The notes under the pieces were generated by a model. It saw nothing but the letters and a program-made list of their open reading frames with translations, did no database searches and was not told the origin of the DNA. This document shows, piece by piece, positions 33,709 to 47,100 of a DNA stretch of 64,000 nt. This stretch comes from Kryptolebias marmoratus (lineage: Eukaryota; Chordata; Actinopteri; Cyprinodontiformes; Rivulidae), in assembly GCF_001649575.2 (NCBI RefSeq), contig NC_051431.1, forward strand, positions 5,217,551 through 5,281,550, given 5' to 3'. The position numbers were made by a program, and so were the translations under genes. Every line of letters begins with the position of its first letter. Positions within the stretch are counted from its first letter, which is position 1.

Positions 33709-36356
33709 TTAAGTCTTAAATGTTCACTTTCTTAGTTGAATGAAAATCTTTTGGAAAATTTGTGACTACATTTCTCTGTGTCATTGCCACATGTGAATAG
33801 AAAATAAAACTACTGTGTGCTACAAAGAAACAAAAAGCAAAGGAGCAATAATCAAAAGAATTGTTTAATTATTCTGTTTGGGGCTTGAACACATGCTGAT
33901 ACATGAGGGAATTTGATTAATATGATCAGCTGTGTACACAAATGCACCCTATTAACAATTTTGCTATTATTATAATAATGATAAAAGTTTTATTTTATTT
34001 ATACAGGAACCCCAGACTGACCTGAAGGTCATGACATTATTGCAAGAAAGAAAGAAAAACAAACTAAATGTATTATTTAAAAAAAAAAAACTCCCTTTCT
34101 TTTGTGAAGGTGAAACATTTTTCAACAATGAGCCATATTGGGAAGTTTAGAAAAAAATATTTAATCTCTGGGTTGAATTAACCTATGGTTTAACTTGTCA
34201 TTCCTCTAGAGCCACAAACAATTTTCGAGACATCATGCTTCACAAGAGACAAACAAACAAATGGAACAGAAAAGCATAACCTCTTCAGCATAGGTATAAA
34301 GGAGCAGAATCTAGTGTGTGTTCGCGGCCTAATCGACAGTTAAATTGCAGTACACCGCTTCACATACTGCAGTGATTCTGTAGACAAGACTTCAGCCTCA
34401 GCAGCTCTGCTCATGCACCAGAATGCTGTGAGTCATTTCACACAGACTCATCCTGCTTCAGAGAAATACACTCTTACTATTTTTTGCTTATAGTCTTGGC
34501 TGGACACTTTATTTTTATAACTACAGCCTATGGAGTGTCATGCTGTCCTAATGTTTAAAAAGCCCGTTTGACAGAATATATTAAAATTGCTTCCTCTTTT
34601 TTAAATTGAGCTGCCTTGTGTGCCTGTTCTGTGAGGCTCTGTTGCCCCCATATGTGCAGTATAGCAGCAACTTGTGTCACTCAGTGAGGTGTTGGTGTAT
34701 CATTGCACTATCAGAACATATTTAACCAAAGGCAGTAAATGAAGACGCCAGACAGACTTGTCAGAGACAGTTATCAGGTAAGACGGCAGGCAGGCGGACT
34801 AGCAATGCTAATTAGCCATGTGGCAAAGCTATTTTTCATCTCTTTGTAAGCCTGTTGGAAAAATGGATGTATGTTTTATAATCTGCACATTTATTTGTTG
34901 GACGGAGTCTCTGGTTATGTGTGATTTTCCTTCTTCTCAAGCGTTTCATCACTTTCCTTCTTGCTAAGCCCCCAAAAGCTCCCACACCACCAGGGGAACT
35001 TTTCTTTTGTTTCAGCGAATGGTCTTTCATCATGTTTTATCTCCTCAGACGTTTTGGCAAGAACAGCCTCACAGGTGACACTTTTAGTGTTGGTGTGTGT
35101 GTAGGACCATGTGTGGGGCCAGTAATGAAGGCAAAGTAAGGCATAAATAACAAAAAATGTCTCCTTTGTGAAAGCATTTAATCTGGTATCAAATCCACAG
35201 ACATCAAAACTACTGACAAAGAGACAGAAATGGATAAGGAATGATTTTTTATCATAACAAATGAAAGAAAAAACCCTCTTGATTAGTTAGGGAATAGAGG
35301 CTAGTCATTAAAAATGCAAAACTGTCTTGTAGAGCCTTTGATAGTCTATTTAAATATTGGTGTAAAGAAGACTTGCTCTTTTTGTTACGTTGTGAACACT
35401 GAATACTAAATCTTTTCAAACTAATAGAGCAGAAAATACATGTTAATTTTTATACACATTCTAACAAAATTAATATTCAAATTTTGATTATTGTTGAAAA
35501 TATCTAATAATTTAACACTGAACCAGACTATCAAATCTACATCTTAATATTTATAAAGAATTATTGATAAATTCATATAATACAATTATTTGCAAATCTA
35601 TTTACAAAACAGTTTAGATGCTGTCTTAAAAAATATTAACAACAAAACTATGATCATTTTAAAATAATTTAAACCCTACAAAACCAAACCGAAACATACA
35701 AAATCACTCAACAAGAGAGTATAGCATGTAGCATTAATGCTGCCTTTATAGATGTGCAGGTTTCTTTGCAGACTTAGACAAGCAGCATGAACACAAATAA
35801 TATTATTGGGACTTTACCTTTGATCAGATTATGCTTATTACTGTCAGCATACTCAGATGGTTAAAAATCCCGAAATCACTCAGAAGAAACTGTAGAACAA
35901 CAGTACTTTAAATACAAAGGGGATTTAATTACAGTTATGTTCATTATATACCAATCGTGAAATCAGTTATGAATGAACAATTCCAGTTAAACTTTATTGC
36001 ACAAAGGTGATCGAACTGATGGATCATAAAATTGATGTTCAGACACCAAAATGTAAATTAAAATGAACTTTAGCTAAACCATAAATGGGATAAGAAGGAA
36101 GAGCAGATCTAACTAGGAGTCAGCGCAGCTTAACAGAACATATGTAAAAGAAGTACTGTAATGATATGAATATTTTTTTTATCAACCCAGAATAATTAAT
36201 AAATATTTATATTGTGGACATTGTATAACCTTAACCACAAGCACAACAGATCTGAACATAATAAAGAGAGTTTGTCCCACATTTTAGCTCAGTCTGTTTT
36301 CCTAAGACAGTGAGCGCTAAAGGTTGTCTTTTCCTGTTCACAGGCAGAAAACTTGT
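33709..36356. other. Intronic stretch without recognised features
   Basis: No exon is supported. About 35340-36300 is especially A/T-rich. Confidence 0.55.
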
Positions 36357-36438
36357 GTATCAATCAGTCAATCAATCAATCAGCCACCCAACCAACCAAC
36401 CAACCAACCAATCGTTCGTTCGTTCATTCGTTCGTTCG

Positions 36439-36527
<89 letters not shown>
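36357..36527. repeat. Tetranucleotide mosaic (AATC)n(AACC)n(GTTC)n(AATC)n
   Basis: A short CAAT run passes into about six CCAA units (36387-36411), then CGTT/TTCG units (about 36412-36440), then about 21 CAAT units (to 36527). All three forward frames stay open through it and give Asn-Gln-Ser-Ile repeats. These are artefacts of a 4-bp repeat without stops. Confidence 0.95.
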
Positions 36528-36529
<2 letters not shown>

Positions 36530-38707
36530 GAAGGTCATTTGTTGCACCTATGCTAACATGTTACCATTAAATTTGTTGCTGGAATTTTAGTATTTTATTT
36601 TTCTAAGTTCGATATGCTGTCTTTGTCTTTTGATTTCAGTTATATTTTTACATGCCAACTGTCCTGAGTATGCATTTATTTATTTGATTGTTCAGTTGTT
36701 CATTTGGATATAGGTCAGCATTTGCATCTTTTTATAATCAGGCAACTTTTCAAACAGTGATTGCACTGTTGCATATTAATGTATATAATACAGATTAAAA
36801 AGACACTCACTTTTCTTTAAAAGTGTTCTTTTCCTTTCATCTGGGAAAAATTGCAAAAGGCAAGCCAGATAAATCAAATAAATTGTTTTTTTTGTGTACT
36901 TTTGGCTGAGATTTACAGCTTTCACTCACATTTTTACCATTGTAACAATATTGTAAGCTATTCTATAACTATTCTTTTCTTTAACTTCCTTGTTTTGGTC
37001 CCAGTGGTGTGGTTCAGAATTGTAGAATTCATTGAGGAGTAGTCATTCTTACTATTTGAATGCTCAGTTCCAGCAGAAGCTTTCAGTGCTTAAACAGCAG
37101 ACATGCATTCAAATAACTGTCCTGCCTTCTCAGCTGGTTTGTCACTTTTAGTGTACTTTCAGATGGCACTGGTCCTTATTTCTTTTTTTTTGCAGAAACT
37201 CTTTTCTTGTTTCAGCTCAGACCTTGTTGCATTGAAATGAATACATATTGGACTTCAGCTAAAGTGAGCCACATAATGCCACAAACTGTGAGACACAGGG
37301 AGCCTGTGAAATGTGTGCCTGAGCACATCTCCTGTGGGTTAGAATGATCAGTCAGCAGGAATAAGCTGGCTGAGCTGACGACGAGGTATAGCAGAGGAGG
37401 GAGGTTTACGTTCAAGGATACCCTTTCCCCACTGCTGTGGGTTAGCTTATCCCTGCAGAATGTCTCCCAGCTGCCAAGAGCTAGCTCCAGTGCTATGCAG
37501 CATGCCACTGCAAATGATAATCCAGTAAAAAGAACCAATATGCTCCAAGGGACCTAGTGCTGCCCTACTCGCGTTTTGTTGACAGATATACATCTGTAGG
37601 GATAAACCTCGAGCCAGAGGCAAATGTGCTCAGACAAGTGGGGAAGGAGCTTTAAGATTAGCTGCTTGCTGTCTCAACTGTACACTGTGTGCTGTCAGCC
37701 TCCCTTTGCCCTGCTCTTTGTCACTGCACATTCACACATCATGTCCCTTCTGAGTGGGTATAAGCTTAGCAATGAGGCTGATAGACTGGAAGGACAATGC
37801 CGCTATTAAAGATGAGTCTGGCTCATGTGCAAGGAAAAAAAGTTACAGACTTTCTTTTGCCAAAAGCTTGTCTGCTTGTACTCATAATAAGTTGATTGCC
37901 ATAGTTAGTCACAGTGAAAGAATCGTGTTTGTTTTAGTGATCAACAAGTAGTGGCCCCAGGACCACATCCAGCCTATCCTGTGTGACTTACCAAGAATTT
38001 AAAACATTAATGAATAATCGGATGGAAAAATCAGTTAAAAATCATCTCAGAAAGGGTCGGTGACACCAGTGAAGAGTGTAACTTCTGTGTTGATAGGTTC
38101 CCGTAAATCTGTAAACAAATACTGTAGTCAGAGGTGGTAGATTAAACTAATATTTTTAAGTGAGTATGACTGTCAATGAACTGAGCAGTGAATAACAGTA
38201 ATATCCACTACTGTTGTGGAGTTTTCTGTGAAACTTCTTTGCTATTGGATCAGGGTACACAGCAGATGTGTTAGCTGTTGAAACAAATGCTCTGTGTTTG
38301 TGCCCAATGTGCTCTCTATTTAAAATTAAATCACTGCTTTGGTGCTTTTCTTTATGCATTAGTGTTGTCAAACTCAAAACCCTTATGCTTGTTTTTTTAT
38401 TTTATTTATGGCAAATGATTATAGTTAGCATTTATCATAGATTTTTTAAAATTATGTTTTATTCATCATTATGATAATAAATTTATGACATCAGGTTTTC
38501 AAATGCATCATATTATACCGGTTATTTTATGAAATATTACCAGTCAAAAGTTGGTATTCACATTGTTTGATTTAAAACAATTTGACCCTTGAACAAATTT
38601 TGTCAATGAGCCCTAGTTTTCATCAATCTAACACTCGTGAGAAGGGATTGGTGCAAAGTCATAGTTACAAGTAGCTCAGACAGTTTATCTGAACACTTAT
38701 TACTGTT
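36528..38707. other. Intronic stretch with a possible conserved block
   Basis: No exon is supported. About 37260-37640 is complex (CTGGCTGAGCTGACGACGAG, AGCTGCCAAGAGCTAGCTCC) and might be regulatory. A 108-codon - strand frame across it has no recognised domain. Confidence 0.4.
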
Positions 38708-38790
38708 TGTTTTTCAACCTTTATTTAACCAGGCAAATCCCATTAAGATGACTTATCTCTTTTTCAAGGGAGGTCTGGATCTGAAGGCAC
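38708..38790 (+). repeat. Fragment of a common fish dispersed repeat
   Basis: It contains CAACCTTTATTTAACCAGGC, AAATCCCATTAAGATGA and CTTTTTCAAGGGAGGTCTGG, the conserved end of a repeat seen in many fish genomes. The class is not assigned here. Confidence 0.6.
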
Positions 38791-41119
38791 ATGAAGTGCA
38801 GAAAATGACCCAACTGCTGTCGTAACTGTGTCAGGCCTTTATGTGGCCCTGCACTGCTACCACAAAGATACACCAAAAACAGGAAACAAGGTCTGAAGCC
38901 TGTGCATAAAACTTCCACAAACTGTGAACACAACAAGAAGGATGAGATGAGGATAGCAAATACAAGGACACAAATCGGATCTTTTTTGTGGACTAAAGAC
39001 AAAATGGAACTTCTACTTTGCATCCCAATAAACTACAAGACCACGAAAAGTGCCGGACAGTATTGACTGGGTGTCATGTCAGACACATCTGACATGGACC
39101 TTATTAATTCAGGTAACGTCCGAGCCAGCATGGCATCATTTCTGTCTCTCACTCATTATGTAATCGCGGTTGCTCAGAGGTTGGCACCAGGATTTGAATC
39201 CCAAATCCTGATCTTCCTGTGCCATAGTTTTGTGACTTAACTGTTACGCGAACTCCCAGCTAATATGTATACAGTACATATCTGCTTTGAAGTTACTGAA
39301 CTTCCAAGAAACTTATCAAAATCACTGTAAAGTTTCTTTCTCAGACAGAAGTGCAAACCAGAGCAAAGGTTGCCAAGTCTGACAGAATGATAAAGAGGAA
39401 CTAAACCACTGACGTACAGTTGGGGCATTTACATTTTTCTTTCCAGTATGTTAGATAACCAAACACAGTATGCAGACTTTACCATTCTGTAAAGTCTGCA
39501 TACTGTTCAATTACTACTAATAAGCCTTTTGCTGTTCTTATACTCGAAATGTAATCCAGTATTTAAAGCTCCTGGGCATAAAGCATGTGTAAATATTCTA
39601 ACCATCTAAAGGCTATTTTAAATATACATAAAACCTTAAAAGCTTTTATTGGTGAACTAGTTTTCTACTTGCAGAATAAAGAACAACCTCATAAAAATAA
39701 AGCTATTATTCAGGCAATATTTCTGTAAAACCTGGTTAAATGGAAGAGAGCTTTGTGTGGAGCCTCTGCTGTGCAGCTAGATGGTAGGCGTCTGTTCTGC
39801 AAGTGGTTTATGCATCCCGACATTACAGCATTGTGTCTGAAATGAAGCCTATACTTCATTTCATTGCTGTTTGCAGAGTTGACCTTTACCATTCTCTCTT
39901 GGCCTTCATATCTGTTGAAGTGGGCTATTGCCCGACTATGGATGAGCCTGTGAATCTCATTTACTGTGTGATGATCTCCCTTCTCTCCTTTTGTTGCAGT
40001 CACTGAACAAAGTTAATATTTTTTTCTTCAGAAATTACCACAGTACACGATTCTTTGACCGCACACGCAATCTGTTAAAAAGCAATTATTTATTTTTATA
40101 GTTTCATAACAGGAGATGGAAAGCAAAATGTTATATAACTCAACTTTTCTGTCTTTTAGCAAGTTTTTACCCCCATTACATACAGAGTGGGAAAGTGATT
40201 CTTCTTGGAGAAGAAGTGTGTCAGAGACAAAGAGTAGTGTGTTCAATACAAAATGTTCACCATAACAATTTTTTAGCATCAATCTGATCACAATATACAG
40301 TGTGTTAAATTATTTCTTTTACTATAAATATTGAGGAAGAGACCTATCTGAGGCCTCTCGATGCAGCCAAAACTCAGCAACGTAACCAGAAGTGACCATG
40401 TTTGTTATGAGTTACTGGAGTTGAAATTCCTCCGTGAACGGTGCAGACAAAAAGCTGGATGGTCCCTTTGATTGTTTCCCTGAAGTATTTACAACTTCAA
40501 AATGACATTTGTCAAACGGTTTTACAATTCCCCTTTGCACAAGGAAGACAGAAGCGTTACTGGGTTAGCTGCTGCATTTTTCAGTGTGTCTGTGTCTGTG
40601 TGTGTACAGGTGGTGTCAATCGCCTCGTCCTACACTGCTACAACATTATTTATGATTTGTTTAATTGTTCACTGTGTGAGGAGATGTGCGGTGTTAGAAA
40701 CAGTTAAAAAACAGTTAAAAAGTGTGATCTGCGTGAGCCTCATGCTTGTTTTTTTAGGGTTGTGGGCCCTTCATTGATGAGGCTGGAACAGCAGTAGGTC
40801 GGTGTTCTAATCTAATCTCAAGGAACAAGTCAAAATTGTAAAACACAAAAAATATTTCTGTGCGTATGAACACAAACTTATTTATATATTATATTATATT
40901 CCCACACAGTGATTTAAAAAAGCCTCCATGTTTGCTGCCCATATGGGCAAGACTCAGCGCCCACATATCCAGGAAAAGAATGTTATTAAAGGTACTCATT
41001 GCAAAGTCATGAAGACCAGTCCAAAAAAAAAATCGTTAAGCAAAAACCCCTCAAATTTTCCTCTCATTTTTTTCAACATATTGATGATTAACAATTCGTA
41101 AATTAAAAATTTGCAAACA
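38791..41119. other. Intronic stretch holding a perfect hairpin
   Basis: No exon is supported. A perfect inverted repeat is listed separately. A tRNA-like B-box match near 39190 was judged too weak to call. Confidence 0.5.
39465..39506. repeat. Perfect 17-bp inverted repeat with 8-nt loop
   Basis: The left arm ACAGTATGCAGACTTTA (39465-39481), loop CCATTCTG and right arm TAAAGTCTGCATACTGT (39490-39506) pair without mismatch. Pairing stops outside the arms, so the stem is shorter than a usual microRNA precursor. It could be a cruciform-prone site, a minimal MITE relic or a local snap-back duplication. Confidence 0.9.
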
Positions 41120-41430
41120 TCTGGTTTGTTTACCTACAGAAACAGCAGAAGTGACTGAAAATAGGTCAACAATGGCGACAGCCTTTTATCATGCTTGTGA
41201 TCAAGAGGTCTGACACTTTTGATGTTTTTTTTTTTTTCGTATTTACGCTTAGATTTGTTCAGCAAAATATGCAGATAAAGTTGCTTGTTTAAATTGAGTG
41301 TGTACCTGTCAATATATCGGGAAAATTACAAGAATAAACTCTTTAAAACTGTAATATTTGATACAGTTAAGGATAACTTTTTTTATGTTTGATTTCACAC
41401 TTTGCAATGAGAACCTTTAAAGTACATTTT
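41120..41430 (+). repeat. Dispersed repeat family Y, copy 2 (diverged)
   Basis: It shares GGTTTGTTTACCTACAGAAA, AATAAACTCTTTAAAACTGT, ATTTGATACAGTTAAGGATA and CACTTTGCAATGAGAACC with the copies at 30000 and 61300, with indels in the middle. Confidence 0.55.
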
Positions 41431-42529
41431 TGATGCAAACCATGATGATTTTCTGCTCCTGAACACTAACTTCTATTAACCAAACCTAATTCAACCTTAC
41501 TTTAATGCAAAATCTTAACTACTTCTTACCTAACCATAACCATAAAGCTTTTGATGGGTGAGTTTAAGTTTAAGTTCAAGTCTGTTTATGAAGCACTCTA
41601 AAAGCAACTGCTAACACGCAAAAAAAATATTATAAAAACATTAGAATGAAAGAAAATTTTCATTTCTCATAAGCTGAAATAAAAGCCAATGAGTACAAAA
41701 GTGTTTTAAAATGAGCACCAGCAGAAAGTGCAAAAAGCACTGAGTGCAACATGAAAATGACAATTACAAATTAAACTGATTAAAAAAAATCACCAGTTGT
41801 GTTAGGACTGGATTCTGGTGGATTCATTTAACAGCCTTATGTAGCTCCAACATGCAGCTTCTCCAGCCTCTAATTTCATATTGTGTCCTCCATTTAAAAC
41901 ATTTTATAAATATTTCACAGTATGTGGTGATGATACTCCTCTATGCATTTATTTTCCTCTTCATTATTACAAAAATGGCCCCCAACATTGTGTCAAATTC
42001 ATAGCTTGGTTTTTGCCATGGTTGCATGTCCTTACCAAAGCACACAACCTCTTTTACTTCTGTGTTTTGTTTTTTTTTTGTGTTGTTTTTGTCTTCTCAT
42101 AAGCTCTCTGTTTCCCTGAGAGGGTCTGGCAAGATGTAGACGAACAAACACGTGCAAAAAGCTCATCTCTTTCAGAGAGAACAATGTTCTAGATTTATAT
42201 CCACTGAATAATGCACATTCTTTGGTTGAACAGACCACCACAAGAGAGGGATATAACCTAAGTCCAAATTGATCAGTTTTATCTGAGGCTGAGGGATTTC
42301 TGTGCTATTCAAACGGCTGTAACTTGGGTTTTGACTTTCAGTATTGGCTGTGCTGGTTTTTGGTTGAGTTGCTTCAACTGGAGCACAACGCAGCATTTTT
42401 ATAAGATTGTTTAATACCGTTTTAAGGTGTGACAGAAATACTTGCTTCTTCTTTGATGCAGCATTTTAGAGTAATCAGATGATTTTTTGCTGTTTTAGCA
42501 TTTATTATCACAATGTTTTGCTCTTGCCT
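41431..42529. other. Intronic stretch without recognised features
   Basis: I see no exon or classified repeat. Confidence 0.55.
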
Positions 42530-42780
42530 GTGTGTGTGTGTGTTAGTTTGTTTGTCTGTTAGCAAAATATCTCATGAATCACAGGATGAATTTTAATAAA
42601 AGTAATACTAGTTGTACATCTCCGAATGATTCACTTTTGAAGTCTACCCAATTCAAGATGGCTGCCACAGCTAATTTACACAAAAATGTCAATAAGTTGG
42701 TCAAGTATACAAGTATTGTGCTGGAGTTTGATGTGTTAGTAGGTTGAGAGATTCTGAGATTCTGCATGACGCCATTTACA
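42530..42780 (-). repeat. Family P composite repeat, single B module on - strand
   Basis: On the + strand it starts with the (TG)n tail and GTTAGCAAAATATCTCATGA and passes through CAATTCAAGATGGCTGCCAC. It ends at the AGTTTGATGTGTTAGTAGGT start of B and a remnant of A. The cap is missing. Confidence 0.7.
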
Positions 42781-43699
42781 AGGTAAGACTAAAACAGCTA
42801 CACTTTCCTTAAAGTCTCCTAAAATGTGAAAGCATTAATTGTTGTTTTAGGAATACGATTTCCGTGAGTCTTTGTTAATATACTTTCAGCACATAGAGTT
42901 GATAAGTTTTACACAGCCAGCAAGATTTTGCATCAGTGGGTTTCTGTGCTCATAAAGGCCCTTCAGTGGAGGAGTCAGACTGAGCTCCAGATAAAGGAGA
43001 CTCTGTTACACTATCTTTGCAAATTAAACAGTTTGCTGAAATAACTAATACATTTTCATAGATGCATGAGCAGCAAATTATAGGAAATGTAGCCATTTAT
43101 GCCAGGGCTATATTTAGCAGTGCATGACTTTAGGATTTAAAATGGCATCTATGCAAAACAAAATACATATAAAAAAAAAACAATCAATACAAATATTTGC
43201 TAATAGCAGGTTGTTGACATGTGAAACAAGCTAGCAATCAGCTGTTTTAGCAGATACAAATAAAAAAAAATAAGAAAAGCAGTCATATTCTCATCATCAG
43301 GTTTTTAGGGGCTCTCGACTATCTGAGTAACAGGTAACCTGTCTGCCACAGTGGCTACTATACCTCTACTAAAATATTCTGTATTGCATTCTTAATTTGG
43401 TATTTAAATTACTTCTTGTCACTAAACCTTTACAAGCATATCCTGTCATGACCTGATTTAAAGACATTTTCTTGAGTGTTTTGGTTAGTTTTAGTAATAA
43501 AATAGAAAAAATTTTTAAATCGTCAGAAAATGGCAGATAATATCCAGTCCAACCTCTCACAGAAAGGTATTTTGCCTGCTGTTTTTGAGATATTTGCACT
43601 TTTTTGTACCTATTTTCTTTTCATGTTAGATGCTGTTTATTAGCAGCAGCAAAATATCCAACATCCATCTGTATAATTCACTGTAATGTCTATGAGATG
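42781..43699. other. Intronic stretch without recognised features
   Basis: No exon is supported. A 76-codon - strand frame at 43369-43599 has no domain. Confidence 0.55.
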
Positions 43700-44125
43700 T
43701 ACAAAGTTAAATTTTAGCGTTTGTCCTTTCTTTTAGGTAGTATCCCATTGGGCTGTTGGAGACTAGTTTGTGTCTAGCAACTTGACTATTGCAAGAAAAT
43801 ATGCAGATTTTTGGCTTAATTTTCACTGAATCATGAATATTTGTGAACAAGTCACCAGCAAGACGTGCCTCAATCTTTTGCAAAGCCGATATTTAAAAAT
43901 CACAACCTATTTCATGTTCACAGCTTGCAAAACTGTAGTCTAGGCAGTACACTTTTTATTGTCCACCTCCACCCACATCATACCCACCTTGGCAGCCACT
44001 CTAATTAAGACTTAATCTACTGGAGTACCGTTTTGAAAAGAAGATAGGCATATTTGGACTATTTAAAAAATAATTTTTACTTATCATTGTCATGGTTTTT
44101 AGATCTGAACATGATTTCTGTCAGA
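43700..44125 (+). repeat. Dispersed repeat family Z, copy 1
   Basis: It shares GTTGGAGACTAGTTTGTG, TTCACAGCTTGCAAAACTGT, CTAGGCAGTACAC and CCGTTTTGAAAAGAAGATAG with 53385-53805 in the same order and orientation. It has no coding capacity and the class is unknown. Confidence 0.7.
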
Positions 44126-47100
44126 GGAAATCTCCCATGCAGGTGTCAAAATAAGCTATAGCACTCTTGATATGAGTTGGTGATACTTGCAGCACAATTG
44201 GGTTTGAGACATCTTCAACAACTTTTGAGAGGTTTGCTGCACCAAAGTTGTATTTTATACATTTTCAAACAGGCGTATGATACCAGTTATAATTAAAATG
44301 TGAATAGTGTTAAAACCCATCATTCATTGAATAGTATATTCTCACAGATGTTATGTGTTAATCGAATCTGCCAGTGTTTACATAAACAGCATAATAAACA
44401 ACTAATTATAAAAAGTAATTCACATTATTTGATACAAGTTAGTTTTTTTATTTGGATGTTTTTCTATAAATAAAAACAATCTAGTCCTGCTTCAACAAGA
44501 TTTTATTTCTCTGAATCCTGCCCGAATGAGATGCAACCAAAAAAAAACACAACTAACTTGAGCATAAAAACTCGAAAAGCGCAAACTTCAGCTCATGCAT
44601 GTTTATACCCTTTTATTGACTTCCTCTTTAAAGGCTTCCCACAGGTCTTTAAAACTGGAGTGTAGGTACTGAATGCAGGCATATTTGCAAGTGAAGGTAG
44701 GAATAAAAGCCCTGAAACTCATGTCCTCATAAAGAGAGATCAGCAGTGTGAACGGGAGCTGCATACCGATGCAAGAGATGCCAACAAGCCAGAGAGTATG
44801 CTGGGCTGGGAAAATCAAGCCTTAAGCTGAGAGCAGAAGGGGTAAAGCAAAAAGAAGGTGAGGAGCAGGAAGCCATGCAAACTGTGTAAAGCAGAGAACA
44901 TGGCATTATGCAAGATATATTCGATTTCTTTTACCTGTTGTGAGTGGAAGATGTAAAATGTGTTTCAGGAATTAAAAAGGAAAGGTTAAACTATTACATG
45001 TGGCATCATATCTGGTACAGTAGTGTGTTCTGACTTTTACCATACAGATGTAGACAGAGAGACCTGTACAGATATAAGCTCAAATATTAGTCAAATATTT
45101 TCTCAATTTGCAAATAATAACAATACCCGCAGAGGTTTTATGTCAGAATCTTTTAAACACATTATTTTTTGTGATGTGATTAATGGTATACATCAAAATA
45201 TGATATTGTTAATACTGGACAGTGTCTTTGTAGTTTAAGTGTCCAAAAAATAAAATAAAATAAAATAAAACTCCAGACATTCTTGCCTACATCCATAGAT
45301 AGAGCTGACCACTAAAAAAGAAATAGATTGGAATGATGCACCACAGCTCAGTCTATGTTAACAGGAATTAGTGCTGCCATCTTTTTAGGTGCTATGTGGG
45401 AGTCTTTAGCTACTGCTAGAATGGCAGCAGACCATCACAATCAGTAAGAAACTAAACTCAGCCAAGGAGCCCAATGTTTTGCCATCAGCTGTTGTAATTA
45501 CCAAAACCCATACTTGAAGGAATGTGTTATGTTTTCTAGGTGAGCATTATACCATATTACTTAATAAACCACTAAAAATATAACCTTTTCAGTTTTTGTC
45601 TGTCTTATTTATTGTATATGCCTACTCTGACAGAAAATCAGTCATAAAAAAATAAAAAAATCTGTGCTACAATAATACGTTACCCATTACTTTAAAAAGA
45701 TTGTACCTTCCAGAAACATAAGTTTACTCAGTTACAGCTCTTTCCAGTTTAGATTCAAGTACAGAATTATACCGTCATGATAGAGAGGCACACACTAAAT
45801 ACTTGTACTGAATGGTAAAATATCTGGTAAAATATCTGGATAAGAATGAATGTGAATAAAATTCTGCGTAGCATCAAGACCTTTAAGAGAGGGTTGGGAA
45901 GCTATTGTGTCAAATATTCTTTTCCTTCAGAATTTTTATTTATTTATTTTTAATTTGAAGAAAAAACATTTTTCTTTAACAATCAGAGAGTTAAGGTTTT
46001 GTATTTTTCAATTCAGGTCAATTCTGAATTTTTGTTATTTGCCTTGTATAAATCCGACTTGTAAAACAAAAGAAAAATGTTTGCATTTTTTTAAATCAAA
46101 ATATGATATATATTTTTGTTTCAGGCAGAAAATTACAAGACAGGAAACAGACATCAGTTCTGCTACAGTAACAGTATGAACTTTGGTTTCAGTACCAGTT
46201 CTGTTTTTACCATTGTCAGCCAAATCTGCTATCTTTTAGAAAATGCTACAGGAAAGATGCCCTGTTTGAGATTGTAGTGCTGAAATAGCAGGATATAAAG
46301 CCAGAATAGGTCTTAACAATAAGCTCTTCTAATGGCCAGTCAGGGTAGACCCTGAATTCTATGGACTCAGAGATGATTATACATTTAGTATCCTCTAGCT
46401 TCGGGTAGAGTGTGAGGACATCCAGCGTGCTCCAGGTAACCTTAACCACTAGAGCTGTAGCATCCCCCAGATAATGACTACTCTGAACCCCAGGAGCTGG
46501 CCTCATCACCTCATAAATACAGGGACCATATGGACTCGCAGTGGAAAGCTGCAGACAGTAACTTTTCAAATGGACACACACTTGCAGGAAGCTTTTGTGC
46601 TGTGGAAAAAAAAGACTTGGTTAGCATTCACAGGTTGATGAGAACTGTGTTTTGTGGAGGCTGCAGTTCAGTTACCCTGGCCAAATGGGTGATGTTTCTG
46701 CAAAAGAATAGCCTTTTTTGAGATGTGCTCTTTCCTGGAAGAAAATGATATGGTTAGGTGAACTGGATATGTCTGTGGTTATGGAAAAAAAGGGTTGTTT
46801 GGGGGCAATTTTACAATCACTTTGTACAATATATACTGTTCCCAAAAGGGTTAAAATTATATGTTTAGCATGGTACCTACACAAGAGGTTTTAATAAAAC
46901 TAATGTCTAATTTTCAGAAGGTTTGTAAACTTAGAAAATTATGCTCTTGTTTACAGTAAGAATTGACTTAAGAATAACAAATCAATTTTTTCAAAACCAT
47001 TCAAGATCTTTACTGTTTGGAGATTAATAAAAATTTAGATCTTCTTCCCTTCCTTCCTAATGGTGTAAGAAGCTTTTCTGTTTTTATAGTATCAGCCCTG

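Noticed and set aside
36387..36440. Direct tetranucleotide units considered as a CRISPR-like repeat-spacer array
   Set aside because: There are no unique spacers, units are 4 bp, and the organism is a vertebrate.
36310..36590. Three overlapping frames encoding Asn-Gln-Ser-Ile repeats
   Set aside because: A tetranucleotide repeat without stops leaves all frames open. There is no gene context.
39170..39235. tRNA-like B box (GGGATTCAAATCC on the - strand)
   Set aside because: No convincing A box, cloverleaf or acceptor stem was found at the right spacing. At most it is a decayed SINE.
39465..39506. Hairpin considered as a microRNA precursor
   Set aside because: Pairing ends after 17 bp, shorter than a usual precursor stem. 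Small-RNA data would be needed to reopen this.
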